A stretch of 35,141 bases of DNA from Granulicella sp. L46 (GCF_009765785.1 NZ_LMUT01000009.1:246951-282091); one strand, 5' to 3'; shown: positions 16,783 through 24,470, counted from the stretch's first letter. Notes: generated by a model from the letters alone, not told the origin. Numbers and translations: made by a program.

Positions 16783-17256
16783 ATGAGCTCAGAACAAAGA
16801 CCTCCATTCCCGCCGTTCACGCGCGAAACCGCAATCGAAAAGGTGCGCAAGGCAGAGGACGCTTGGAATAGCCGCGACCCGCAGAAGGTCTCGCTCGCCT
16901 ACTCTGTCGATAGCCGCTGGCGAAACCGAAACCAGTTCATCAATGGCCGAGACGAGATTGTCGCTTTTCTCACGAGCAAATGGCAGCGCGAATCGGACTA
17001 TCGACTAATCAAGGAGCTCTGGGCCTTCACAGAGAACCGTATTGCAGTGCGTTTCGCCTACGAATCTCACGATGAAACCGGACAGTGGTTTCGCTCCTAT
17101 GGCAACGAAAACTGGGAGTTTGACTCCAACGGCCTCATGACCGCACGCCATGCCAGTATCAATGACCTCGCAATCAAGCCAACCGAAAGGTTGTTTCACT
17201 GGCCGCCCGGCCGCCGTCCTGACGATCACCCCAGCCTCACCGATCTCGGCCTGTAA
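16783..17256 (+). CDS. DUF1348 / NTF2-like (SnoaL-like) protein
   Basis: A 157-residue soluble protein of the DUF1348 group in the NTF2-like superfamily, with the alpha+beta cone fold used by many small enzymes and binding proteins. Characteristic stretches are [23 protein letters not shown] and FAYESHD, then [12 protein letters not shown]; the end, [15 protein letters not shown], is also typical. The biochemical function is unknown. AAGGA 7 nt before the ATG supports the start. It is placed between lpdA and lipB with gaps of 24 and 6 bp, so it is co-transcribed with lipoate-related genes, but nothing in the protein shows a role in that pathway. Confidence 0.8.
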   Translation: MSSEQRPPFPPFTRETAIEKVRKAEDAWNSRDPQKVSLAYSVDSRWRNRNQFINGRDEIVAFLTSKWQRESDYRLIKELWAFTENRIAVRFAYESHDETGQWFRSYGNENWEFDSNGLMTARHASINDLAIKPTERLFHWPPGRRPDDHPSLTDLGL

Positions 17257-17262
17257 CCCATC

Positions 17263-18033
17263 ATGCACATTCATCTGCTCCAACTCGGACGCATTCCTTA
17301 TACCCAAGGACTGCGTATCCAGGCAGAAGTTGTTGCAGCGCGCAAGGCCGGCGCCATCGGTGACACCCTCATCCTGCTTGAGCACCCGCCCGTGCTCACG
17401 CTAGGCCGAAACGCATCCCGTGCAAATGTCCTCGCCAGCGACGAACAGTTAGCCGGCCGTGGTGCCGAGATCCACGAAGTCAACCGCGGTGGCGATGTCA
17501 CGTATCACGGCCCCGGCCAACTCGTCGGCTACCCCATCTTTGATCTCCGGGGAGACCTACCCGGTAAGCGTGGTCCACATTTAGGGCCAGTAGATTTCGT
17601 CCGGCTGATGGAAGAGGCGCTGATTCTTACCTGCAAAGACTTCGGCGTCCCAACTCAACGCATCTGCAAACTCACAGGCGTCTGGACGTTACCGGGCGGC
17701 AGCGTTCGAGAGAAAAAGATCGCCGCCATCGGCGTCCATGTCTCGCAGGCAGTGACCTCCCACGGGTTTGCTCTAAACGTCACCACCGACCTGCGCGATT
17801 TCGACTGGATCATCCCCTGCGGCATCACCGACCGGGCGGTAACCTCGCTGGAAATCGAATCGCCTCGCACTCCTCCGCCTTCACTCGCCGAGGCTGCCAA
17901 CAGCGTCGCCGCAAACTTCGGCCGCGTCTTCCAGCGGCAGATCATCGCAGCAGAATCCCTCGAGCAGCTGTTGGGCACTCAATTGACGCGACCTGAATTG
18001 GATTCTGTACCAACTGGTACAAAGATGGCCTAA
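17263..18033 (+). CDS. lipB: octanoyltransferase LipB
   Basis: A 256-residue enzyme that moves octanoyl groups from acyl carrier protein to lipoyl domains, the first step of lipoate assembly. RGGDVTYHGPGQLVGYP (75-91) forms the substrate pocket; the catalytic pair is Lys152 in KKIAAIG and Cys186 in PCGITD. The length is slightly above the usual 210-230 owing to a C-terminal tail. It starts 6 bp after the DUF1348-like gene, has no clear Shine-Dalgarno sequence and is probably translated by coupling. Its position directly before the lipoyl-domain E2 gene makes functional sense: E2 is its substrate. LipA is not in the window. Confidence 0.95.
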   Translation: MHIHLLQLGRIPYTQGLRIQAEVVAARKAGAIGDTLILLEHPPVLTLGRNASRANVLASDEQLAGRGAEIHEVNRGGDVTYHGPGQLVGYPIFDLRGDLPGKRGPHLGPVDFVRLMEEALILTCKDFGVPTQRICKLTGVWTLPGGSVREKKIAAIGVHVSQAVTSHGFALNVTTDLRDFDWIIPCGITDRAVTSLEIESPRTPPPSLAEAANSVAANFGRVFQRQIIAAESLEQLLGTQLTRPELDSVPTGTKMA

Positions 18034-18061
18034 TCTCCTCCCTTGGGATTGTCCACACCCG

Positions 18062-18067
18062 TATAAT
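18062..18067 (+). promoter_or_regulatory. -10 box upstream of the E2 gene (TATAAT)
   Basis: A consensus TATAAT about 50 bp before the E2 ATG. No TTGACA-like element lies 16-18 nt upstream, so the promoter is probable but weakly defined. It could let E2 be expressed apart from lipB. Confidence 0.35.
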
Positions 18068-18118
18068 CTGAAATTGCGCTGTAAGCGGCGCCGTAACCTC
18101 TGCCGGAGACCCTTCCTC

Positions 18119-19774
18119 ATGCCAATCGACGTCGTCATGCCCCAGATGGGCGAATCAATCACGGAAGGCACGCTCACCAAGTGGCTAAAGAAGCCCGGCG
18201 ACACCGTCGCTCGCGACGAACCCCTCTTTGAGATCTCCACGGACAAGGTCGACGCCGAAATCCCGTCTCCGGCAGCCGGCACACTCGGCGAAATCAAGGT
18301 GCAGGAAGGCGCTACGGTTAGCGTCGGAACCGTCGTTTGCGCTATCAACGATTCTGGTTCAGCGGAGGCTGCCCCACCTGCCCCGGCAGCAAGTGAAGCG
18401 CCGCAGAAGGAGCAGACGGTTACACCCGCAGCGGTAGCCACTGCAGCCAGCGATCAGGCTGTTCCGCCGCCCGCTCCCGAAGCTTCCGGCCCCGGCACCG
18501 AAGTCCTCATGCCGCAAATGGGCGAGTCCATCACCGAAGGCACGCTCACCAAATGGCTCAAGAAGGTCGGGGACACTGTAGCGCGCGACGAGCCCATCTT
18601 CGAAATCTCCACCGACAAAGTCGATGCCGAAATTCCCTCCCCCTCTGCCGGCGTCCTCTCCGAGATCCGCGTACAGGAAGGCCAGACCGTCACGGTTAGC
18701 ACCGTCGTAGCGGTGATTGGCGGCGGCGCGGCAGCTCCCGCGTCTACCCCTAAGGCTGCGGCAGTCCCAACTCCCAGCACGCCAGCTCCCATCGCGCCTG
18801 TCCCCACCCCTGCACCCTCCACCGCGGCGAGCGAAGGCCTGCGTTCCTCGCCTCTAGTCCGCAAGATAGCAGCCGAGAACAATGTTGACCTCAGGGGAAT
18901 TCAAGGCACTGGCGCTTCCGGCCGCATCACCAAGCAAGACATCCTCGGTCATCTTGAGGGCGCACCTGCACCCGCTCCGGCAGTTTCTCCGGCGCCGACC
19001 GCTGCCCCTTCCGCTCCCACCGCTCCCGCTGCCGCGAAAGCCGCACCCGCTCCCACCACGGCTCCGTTGCCTGGCGAACTGGTCCCACTGTCCAAGATGC
19101 GCTCCATCATTGCCAAGCGCATGGTGGAGTCAAAGGCCACCAGCCCGCATGTCCACACGGTCTTCAAGGTGGATATGACGCGCATCGTAAAGCTGCGTGA
19201 AAAAGAGAAGAACAAGTACGAGCAGCGCAATGGCGTGAAGTTGACCTACATGCCATTCATAACGCGCGCCGCGGTACAGGCTCTCCGCAAGCATCCCATC
19301 GTCAACGCTTCCATGCAGGGCGAATCGATTCTCTACAACAAGAACATCAATGTCGGGATCGCCGTCGCACTCGAGTGGGGGCTGATCGTCCCAGTCATCA
19401 AGCAGGCGGAAGAAAAGAGCTTCCTCGGCATAGCTCGCGCCGTGGTCGACCTCGCCGATCGCGCCCGCTCCAAGAAGCTCGCGCCCGACGATGTTGCCGG
19501 CGGCACCTTCACCCTAACCAACTCCGGCATCTTCGGTGAACAATTCGGCATGCCCATCATCGCGCAACCTCAGGCTGCAATCCTCGGAATCGGCGGCCTC
19601 AATAAAGAGGCCGTGGTGCTCACCGACAAAGACGGCCAGGATACGATCGCCATTCGGAGTATCCAACGCTTCACTCTCGGCTTTGATCACCGCATTATCG
19701 ACGGCGCCGACGCTGGCAAATTCATGTCCGAGTTCAAGGCGTACCTGGAGAACTGGTCCGAAGATATCGGCTAG
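18119..19774 (+). CDS. 2-oxoacid dehydrogenase E2 (dihydrolipoyl acyltransferase) with two lipoyl domains
   Basis: A 551-residue core subunit of a 2-oxoacid dehydrogenase complex. Two lipoyl domains (about 1-77 and 127-201) carry lipoylated Lys43 and Lys167, each in STDKVDAEIPSP. Ala/Pro-rich linkers separate them from the E3-binding domain (about 243-281, SSPLVRKIAAENNVDLRG) and the catalytic domain (about 318-551) with His524 and Asp528 in DHRIIDG. GGAG lies 10 nt before ATG 18119. E1 is absent from the window, so pyruvate, 2-oxoglutarate or branched-chain specificity is open; the GESITEGT lipoyl sequence is common in 2-oxoglutarate and generic acidobacterial E2 proteins. Lipoylation by the neighbouring LipB and oxidation by LpdA fit. 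Confidence 0.92.
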   Translation: MPIDVVMPQMGESITEGTLTKWLKKPGDTVARDEPLFEISTDKVDAEIPSPAAGTLGEIKVQEGATVSVGTVVCAINDSGSAEAAPPAPAASEAPQKEQTVTPAAVATAASDQAVPPPAPEASGPGTEVLMPQMGESITEGTLTKWLKKVGDTVARDEPIFEISTDKVDAEIPSPSAGVLSEIRVQEGQTVTVSTVVAVIGGGAAAPASTPKAAAVPTPSTPAPIAPVPTPAPSTAASEGLRSSPLVRKIAAENNVDLRGIQGTGASGRITKQDILGHLEGAPAPAPAVSPAPTAAPSAPTAPAAAKAAPAPTTAPLPGELVPLSKMRSIIAKRMVESKATSPHVHTVFKVDMTRIVKLREKEKNKYEQRNGVKLTYMPFITRAAVQALRKHPIVNASMQGESILYNKNINVGIAVALEWGLIVPVIKQAEEKSFLGIARAVVDLADRARSKKLAPDDVAGGTFTLTNSGIFGEQFGMPIIAQPQAAILGIGGLNKEAVVLTDKDGQDTIAIRSIQRFTLGFDHRIIDGADAGKFMSEFKAYLENWSEDIG

Positions 19775-19803
19775 CCAACGGCCACCTGCGTAGATCGCTT
19801 TGC

Positions 19804-20358
19804 CTAAAATTTGGCGTAGCGTTCAACTAGATACACAACGAGCAGGTGCAGCATCGTCAGGATCCCGCCGAAAACTATACCCGCTCCCTTCAACCTCTGT
19901 ACGCTTCGTTCATGCTCCTCGACGCGCCCTTCGAGCTGATGCAGTCGCCCGGGTTGCCCAAGGTTCTTGATCTCCGCAAGCGTCGCTGGCCCTCCCCCCG
20001 GCACCGTCACGGGGACTACCCAGTACTCGCGACTTATCGTTCCGTCGCTGAGATGAAATATTGCGGTGTAATAGCTACCCATCGGCGATGCGCCTATGTT
20101 CGGCGTTAGAGCAATCGACAACTGCCCCCCTGTGCCAATCGTCGCGGACGTACTGCCAGCCGGAACTGTCTGCCCACCCGCCGTGGTAAATGAGCTCCAG
20201 CTCACCAGGGCCGTGCCGCCCACCGGTGTTCCGTTGGCGCTGTATACCGTATCCGATACCGTCGTCGTTGGTACCTGGGCCGCTGCCATGCCCGCGAACC
20301 CAGCGATCATCGCCACCAATACCGCCAGCAGCATTAGCACTCGTTTTGTTCCGCTCAT
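19804..20358 (-). CDS. exported beta-sandwich-like protein with C-terminal coiled coil and membrane anchor
   Basis: A 184-residue protein of unknown function. Residues 1-27 are a signal peptide ending MAAAQ. Residues 30-118 form a Gly/Thr/Ser-rich beta domain with ALVSWSSFTTAGG, then SYYTAIFHLSDGTISREYWVVPV, a pattern I associate with phage-tail-like or exported proteins in acidobacteria. A short coiled coil (138-157) and one hydrophobic segment (158-178) end the protein, an arrangement similar to XhlA/holin-type phage proteins. It is therefore likely anchored at the membrane with the beta domain outside. GGAGG lies 4 nt before the ATG. It is followed by no gene on its strand, and converges on the E2 gene. 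Confidence 0.65.
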   Translation of the reverse strand: MSGTKRVLMLLAVLVAMIAGFAGMAAAQVPTTTVSDTVYSANGTPVGGTALVSWSSFTTAGGQTVPAGSTSATIGTGGQLSIALTPNIGASPMGSYYTAIFHLSDGTISREYWVVPVTVPGGGPATLAEIKNLGQPGRLHQLEGRVEEHERSVQRLKGAGIVFGGILTMLHLLVVYLVERYAKF

Positions 20359-20427
20359 CGTTCCTCCACTTCTCCTGCTGCTCTAATCTCTGCTCGTCTG
20401 TTCATCGCACGAAATCGTCTCTGTCTC

Positions 20428-20658
20428 TTAGACCGCCAACGCGGCGCCCACAGGTGCAGTGCTCGTTCCTATTTCCGCCACAGGACCGGCCGCAACTTCC
20501 GCTGGCGCAATCGAATTCAACAACATGCCATTAGCGGTCTGCGCCAGCTGTATAAAATCGCCGCATCCAAAGTGTCCAATCGACACTCCACTATCGTGGG
20601 CGATCGCCAATCCGATGTTCAGTAAGCCAAGAATCCTCTGCAGTTCCACTCTGTTCAT
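20428..20658 (-). CDS. small hypothetical protein upstream of the exported beta protein
   Basis: A 76-residue protein that I do not recognise. ATG 20658 is chosen because AGGAG lies 6 nt upstream; an open frame up to 20757 lacks such a site. The first half is helical (MNRVELQRILGLLNIGLAI) with one Cys in GHFGCGDF; the second half is rich in Ala, Gly and Pro with little charge, and may be disordered or weakly membrane-associated. It lies 69 bp upstream of the exported beta protein on the same strand, so the two probably form a unit. It could be a structural small protein of phage origin, but that rests on context only. Confidence 0.55.
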   Translation of the reverse strand: MNRVELQRILGLLNIGLAIAHDSGVSIGHFGCGDFIQLAQTANGMLLNSIAPAEVAAGPVAEIGTSTAPVGAALAV

Positions 20659-20855
20659 ATCGTTCTCCTTGGCCTCACCGGCCTCTCTAACGTTCGCAAT
20701 CGCAAATTCTCTGATTCCGACCCCGCTTTCGGTCGAATCCTCAGTACTGCGACGCACATTCCTGCCTGCGCCCTCGTTTACGGCCGGCCATACGTTGCAA
20801 CCATCTCCGCCGAACCGCTACCATCACCCTTAGCAACATGCTCTGAAAGGCTCCT

Positions 20856-21089
20856 ATGGACTCCAGCAATAGCAACTCCGCACCTCGCCGCTCTGAAGAC
20901 ATCGCTCTCGATCTCCTCAAGTTCGTTGCCGCACACACCAATCTCGGCACCAAAGGCGCCTCTTCGACCGGCTTCGGCCTTCCCTCCGCTCCCAAGCCCG
21001 AAGATCAGCTAACCCAGCTGTTCGAGCTCTACACCCGTTGCCGCGTAGCCGTTGAATCTCCCCTGCCCGGCGCCGCAGCGCAAAAGTAG
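20856..21089 (+). CDS. small conserved-looking protein before the Gfo/Idh/MocA gene
   Basis: A 77-residue acidic-to-neutral soluble protein of unknown function. An N-terminal disordered stretch (MDSSNSNSAPRRSED) is followed by a helix (IALDLLKFVAAHTNLG), a Gly/Ser/Pro linker and a second helix (DQLTQLFELYTRCRVAVE). Similar short proteins with a DLL-K-FVA helix are seen in other acidobacteria, but I know of no function. Its stop lies 2 bp before the GTG start of the oxidoreductase, so the two are translated from one message. GAAAGG lies a few bases before the ATG and is a weak ribosome site. Confidence 0.65.
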   Translation: MDSSNSNSAPRRSEDIALDLLKFVAAHTNLGTKGASSTGFGLPSAPKPEDQLTQLFELYTRCRVAVESPLPGAAAQK

Positions 21090-21091
21090 CC

Positions 21092-22198
21092 GTGCCTCCT
21101 CTTCGCGTCGCAGTTGTGGGCACGGGCGCCTTCGGGCGTAATCACCTTCGCGTCTATCGCGAACTCGAAGTCGCCCAGCCCCAATTCGTCCAACTCGTCG
21201 CGCTCGTTGACCCCATCACCGAGCGCCGCTCATCCTTCGCCTCTACCTACAACATCCCCGCCTTCGCAACCGTCGCCGAGCTGCTCGCCGCCAACCTGTC
21301 GCTCGACGCCGTGTCCATCTGCGTCCCCACCAGCCATCACGCTGCGGTCGCGGAACAGCTTCTTCTTGCCGGCCTCGACATCCTCATCGAAAAGCCCTTC
21401 GCCGCAACCCTCGCCCAGGCAGACCACATCTTGGCGCTCTCCCAGGCGCAAGACCGCATCGTCGCCATCGGCCATCTCGAGCGCTTCAATCCGGCCGTCA
21501 CCGCGACCCTCGCCGCCCTCACCCACCCAATGTTCTTTGAGTCGCACCGACTCAGCGTCTTCACACCACGTTCCCTCGACGTCGACGTCGTTCTCGATCT
21601 CATGATCCACGACCTCGACATCGTCCTCAGCCTCACCAACTCGCCGGTTCGCGAAGTCCGCGCCGTCGGCCTGCCAATCCTCTCGCACAAAACCGACATC
21701 GCCAACGTCCGCATCGAATTCGAATCCGGTTGCGTCGCCAACTTCACCGCCAGCCGCGTCTCCACCGAGCAAGTCCGCAAGCTCCGACTCTTCCAGCCTC
21801 ACCAATACCTCTCGCTCGACTTCGCTCGCCAGGAACTCCTGACCATCAGTGTCGATCCGGCCGTAGTCGCGGCAGCAATCGCTGCCGCAGTTACGGCGAC
21901 GCCCGCTACAGGTTCTTCTCCCCTCCCTGCACCCACCGCGGCCGCCCCCACACCCCTTCCCACCGCCCATCCATCCCCGTCCGCTCACGGTGAGCACCCC
22001 ACCGCAGGCCTCTCCCTCACCAAAGCGGACATCCCCAAAGGCGAACCCCTTCGCCTCGAGCTCGAAGACTTCCTGAATGCTGTTCGCACGCGCACACAAC
22101 CCCGCGTTCCCGCTCAGGCAGGCCGCGAAGCTCTTGCACTCGCTCTCTCCATCAACGACCAGATTGCCGCGCACGCCCACCGCGCCGGTCTTCTCTAG
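21092..22198 (+). CDS. Gfo/Idh/MocA family NAD(P)-dependent oxidoreductase
   Basis: A 368-residue dehydrogenase of the glucose-fructose oxidoreductase / inositol dehydrogenase family, acting on a sugar or sugar-nucleotide hydroxyl. The Rossmann motif is VAVVGTGAFGRNHL at the start; EKPFA (100-104) is the family motif with the catalytic-region Lys101, and MIHDLDIVL (171-179) holds the active-site His. The substrate cannot be told. The family is normally 330-350 residues long; here a low-complexity insert of Ala, Pro, Thr and Ser (about 258-305) extends it, between the sheet domain and the last helix. GTG 21092 is the only start near the fold. Confidence 0.88.
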   Translation: MPPLRVAVVGTGAFGRNHLRVYRELEVAQPQFVQLVALVDPITERRSSFASTYNIPAFATVAELLAANLSLDAVSICVPTSHHAAVAEQLLLAGLDILIEKPFAATLAQADHILALSQAQDRIVAIGHLERFNPAVTATLAALTHPMFFESHRLSVFTPRSLDVDVVLDLMIHDLDIVLSLTNSPVREVRAVGLPILSHKTDIANVRIEFESGCVANFTASRVSTEQVRKLRLFQPHQYLSLDFARQELLTISVDPAVVAAAIAAAVTATPATGSSPLPAPTAAAPTPLPTAHPSPSAHGEHPTAGLSLTKADIPKGEPLRLELEDFLNAVRTRTQPRVPAQAGREALALALSINDQIAAHAHRAGLL

Positions 22199-22218
22199 TC
22201 ACGCCGCGCTCTAAGCGC

Positions 22219-23109
22219 CTACTGCAGCTTCTGTACCGTAGCCCCCGGCGGAATCGTCAGCTCAAACTGGTCCGGCTCGAACGACTCATTCAGCGTCAGC
22301 TTCGTCACATCGATCTTCAACGAATACTCATCGAGCGGCCTGCGGATCGTAATCTCCGCAGGAAACTGCTGACCACCATGCGTCTGGTAGTTGTCATACG
22401 TCGCCTGCGTCACAATCTGGCCCTTATCGTTATAAATATCCTGCTGATACGGCAACATCGTCACGCGGTTAATGCGAATGACCCGCTGCACCTGCAGGAT
22501 GTTTCCGCGGGTTATCTTCAACACCGTCAGGTTGTAATCCGGCTCAATCGTCTCCGTCTTATGATGCATGTCCTGATGGATCACTCGCGACGACTCCGTC
22601 ATCGTGACAAGCTCATTCGGATCCACGCCCGGCACCAAAAGCGAGTCCAGAAATACCGCCGGCCTCAGGTTTTCCAACCCGTTCTTCGACGGCGTCGTTA
22701 CCTTCCCCGTTCCCTGTATCCAGATATTCCCATGCGACGACGCGCGCACCAGCGTAAATGCGTCGCCCGTGCTGACCATGTCCAGCGCACGCGATCCAAC
22801 AAACGGCAACTGCAGAATCACCCGCAAGTCAGCCGGCTTCTGCACAAAGATGTACCCCGTGAACGACGTGTACTCCTTCAGCTTGCCTTCCTTCGACCCG
22901 CCCGTAGTCGCCGTAATCTGTACCTGCGCGTTAAGCGTCTTTACCGCAGCATCCCGATCCGAAACATCCTTCTCCACCTGCTCCACAGTGGCAGTCTGAT
23001 AAACCGTCGGAGCCTCCGACTTCAAAACAAGACGAGTCGTCGAGAAACAGCCGGTTAACCCGCCTGTCATCGCGACCAACATCACCGACAACGCTCTCAA
23101 ATTCTTCAT
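22219..23109 (-). CDS. LolA/LolB-like outer-membrane lipoprotein
   Basis: A 296-residue lipoprotein. The signal sequence ends in the lipobox LTGC (Cys21), and residue 22 is Phe, so sorting to the outer membrane is likely if the '+2 Asp' rule holds here. The mature part is beta-rich, with YTSFTGYIFVQKPADLRVILQLP early on and the repeated strand pattern typical of the LolA/LolB-like half-barrel fold, whose members carry lipids or lipoproteins across the periplasm. Sequence similarity is at fold level, so the exact cargo is unknown. The ATG at 23109 has no Shine-Dalgarno sequence; TATACT (23130-23125) lies 6 nt before an in-frame TTG at 23118, an alternative leaderless start. Confidence 0.7.
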   Translation of the reverse strand: MKNLRALSVMLVAMTGGLTGCFSTTRLVLKSEAPTVYQTATVEQVEKDVSDRDAAVKTLNAQVQITATTGGSKEGKLKEYTSFTGYIFVQKPADLRVILQLPFVGSRALDMVSTGDAFTLVRASSHGNIWIQGTGKVTTPSKNGLENLRPAVFLDSLLVPGVDPNELVTMTESSRVIHQDMHHKTETIEPDYNLTVLKITRGNILQVQRVIRINRVTMLPYQQDIYNDKGQIVTQATYDNYQTHGGQQFPAEITIRRPLDEYSLKIDVTKLTLNESFEPDQFELTIPPGATVQKLQ

Positions 23110-23124
23110 CAAATGCAAGTACTG

Positions 23125-23130
23125 AGTATA
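23125..23130 (-). promoter_or_regulatory. -10-like box of the LolA-like gene (TATACT)
   Basis: TATACT on the minus strand, 6 nt before TTG 23118 and 15 nt before ATG 23109. No matching -35 was found. Confidence 0.35.
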
Positions 23131-23258
23131 TCGACTCCCGTCCTACCCTCTAGGATGCAGAATGATGCAGAATTAGAACGCTTTGTCTCGTCCCCGCATC
23201 GCACGAATACCTCTTCACCCATCACTCGCTTATCCAAAATTTTCTATCGTCGCCCCCT

Positions 23259-23280
23259 GATTTGCGACTCTTTGCAAATC
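23259..23280. repeat. perfect 7-bp hairpin over a stop codon
   Basis: GATTTGC (23259-23265) pairs with GCAAATC (23274-23280) over an 8-nt loop. It overlaps the stop codon of the 79-residue gene at its end. No T-run follows on the minus strand, so it is a poor terminator; it may slow degradation or be chance. Confidence 0.35.
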
Positions 23281-23518
23281 AATGACTAGCCAGAACCGCA
23301 TCCACATGGCTCCAGATGGCGCTATACGCGATCATCCACGGCTTTCGAATGATCGTGATCAGAATCTGCCCCTGGCTGGTGCTCCAACTCAACGTCACAC
23401 CATCTGCACTCGCTTGCCCCGTAGCTTGAGTCGGATCAAGCGCCGGTCCGCCAGCCGCCTTCACCTTCGCGGCAATGGCGGCTGGATCTGTCAGCAGATA
23501 CGTCTTCGCCTGGCTCAT
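23279..23518 (-). CDS. small protein of phage-like cassette, last gene
   Basis: A 79-residue protein of unknown function. Its ATG lies 1 bp after the stop of the holin-like gene (TGA-G-ATG), so its translation is coupled to it. The sequence has a Lys/Ala-rich first third, a beta-like middle (GVTLSWSTSQGQILITII) and an aromatic C-terminal helix (PWMIAYSAIWSHVDAVLASH) that could be amphipathic. It lacks Cys and a signal peptide. Similar short genes follow holin-like genes in some prophages, but I cannot name a family. The last gene of the run 24344-23279. Confidence 0.6.
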   Translation of the reverse strand: MSQAKTYLLTDPAAIAAKVKAAGGPALDPTQATGQASADGVTLSWSTSQGQILITIIRKPWMIAYSAIWSHVDAVLASH

Positions 23519-23519
23519 C

Positions 23520-23945
23520 TCAGGCCGCCGTCGGCAGGGCAGTCAACAACGCCGTAATTTCCGCATCGATCATATTGGTGTACTTCTCAATACTCGCCAC
23601 AACCGAAGGATTGCTCACCTTCACCGCCGCCAGCAGTACAGGAAGCTGTGTCTGAATATCCGCCAGCAAACTCGGCAGGTTGCTCGCCCCATTCGCCGCA
23701 GTCACCGTCGCCAGCGCCGTCGCAAGATCCGTCTTGATCGTCCCGATGATCTCGTTCGCCTCATCGCCCAGTGCCGGTCCCCCACCGATCGTCAAGATGG
23801 TCACCACGATCGGCCCAAGATACGTCAGCACCCCCTGGGCAATCGCAATCCACGAAGGCGCGTCCCCAAACAGTTTCTTGAACGCCGCTTCTACCTTCGC
23901 TGAAAATGATTTCAAATCCTTGATTACATTGCTGAAAACACTCAT
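23520..23945 (-). CDS. holin-like / phage-associated small helical protein
   Basis: A 141-residue protein predicted to be all helical. After an amphipathic N-terminus (residues 1-30, Lys-rich) comes a hydrophobic stretch (31-58: SWIAIAQGVLTYLGPIVVTI onward) followed by Ala/Thr/Leu-rich helices with few charges. Proteins of this form, with the SW...VL..LGPIV pattern, occur in prophages next to lysis genes; I take it as holin-like with low certainty. GGGAG lies 6 nt before ATG 23945, a strong site. It is the middle gene of three on one strand, 36 bp after the 120-residue gene and 1 bp before the 79-residue gene. Confidence 0.6.
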   Translation of the reverse strand: MSVFSNVIKDLKSFSAKVEAAFKKLFGDAPSWIAIAQGVLTYLGPIVVTILTIGGGPALGDEANEIIGTIKTDLATALATVTAANGASNLPSLLADIQTQLPVLLAAVKVSNPSVVASIEKYTNMIDAEITALLTALPTAA

Positions 23946-23981
23946 CGATTTCTCCCGGCGGATCCTCTCCGCCCCTGTTCT

Positions 23982-24344
23982 CTAGAATCTCGTTGTCAAA
24001 ACTCCGTTGCCGTCCGTGCCCTGCAGCTCCTGGGCCGCCGCGAGCTGCTCGTTCTGCAACTGCTCTCTTTCCCGTTCTTCCCTCTGCAGCATCTCCCAGT
24101 ACTTCGTCGCCGTTCCCTTCTTCCGCGAAGGCCCCGTCCGTGTTGGCTTGAGCAACTCCGTCGCCAGCTTCACGTGCGGGCAGCTACCCTTTTTCGCAGC
24201 CTCTACAAACCCCTCAATAATCGCGTCAAACTCCTTCGTCAGCGTCCGCCTCATACGATTGCGACATTCGCTCGGCCGCAGGTATTTTGCCTTCCCCTCA
24301 ACCAACTCTTCCTTCACCTGATCAAGCTCCTTGCTTCCCGTCAT
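23982..24344 (-). CDS. small charged helical protein, first gene of the phage-like cassette
   Basis: A 120-residue basic/acidic mixed protein. ATG 24344 is preferred; the longer frame starts at a TTG inside the upstream hairpin's T-run. The core has SECRNRMRRTLTKEFDAIIE and AAKKGSCPHVKLATELLKP, then a Gly/Thr/Lys linker and a long Glu/Arg/Gln helix (YWEMLQREEREREQLQNEQ). This is reminiscent of small DNA- or protein-binding subunits such as phage terminase small subunits, but no motif proves it. The ribosome site is a poor purine run (GGGGGGGAAAGAG). A hairpin with TTTT lies about 30 bp before the start and may control entry into the operon. Confidence 0.55.
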   Translation of the reverse strand: MTGSKELDQVKEELVEGKAKYLRPSECRNRMRRTLTKEFDAIIEGFVEAAKKGSCPHVKLATELLKPTRTGPSRKKGTATKYWEMLQREEREREQLQNEQLAAAQELQGTDGNGVLTTRF

Positions 24345-24373
24345 CTCGGCTCTTTCCCCCCCCAAACGCAAAA

Positions 24374-24397
24374 CGGGAGACCCCGAAGGGCCTCCCG
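24374..24397 (-). terminator. hairpin terminator or attenuator between regulator pair and small-gene operon
   Basis: CGGGAG (24374-24379) pairs with CTCCCG (24392-24397); inside, CCC/GGG pair around a CGAA tetraloop, with one A-C mismatch. On the minus strand TTTTGCGTTT follows. It lies 73 bp past the HTH gene stop and about 30 bp before the next start codon, so it either ends the regulator transcript or acts as an attenuator for the downstream genes. Confidence 0.7.
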
Positions 24398-24470
24398 CTT
24401 TATCTCTACTTAACTAGAATACCAAGTTGAGTAGGGTAACTATGCCAACTTTTTGAATTTATTATTTGCT

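Noticed and set aside
21230..22180. A 316-codon open frame on the minus strand
   Set aside because: Antisense shadow of the Gfo/Idh/MocA gene; Gly/Asp/Glu-biased translation and no domain or ribosome site.
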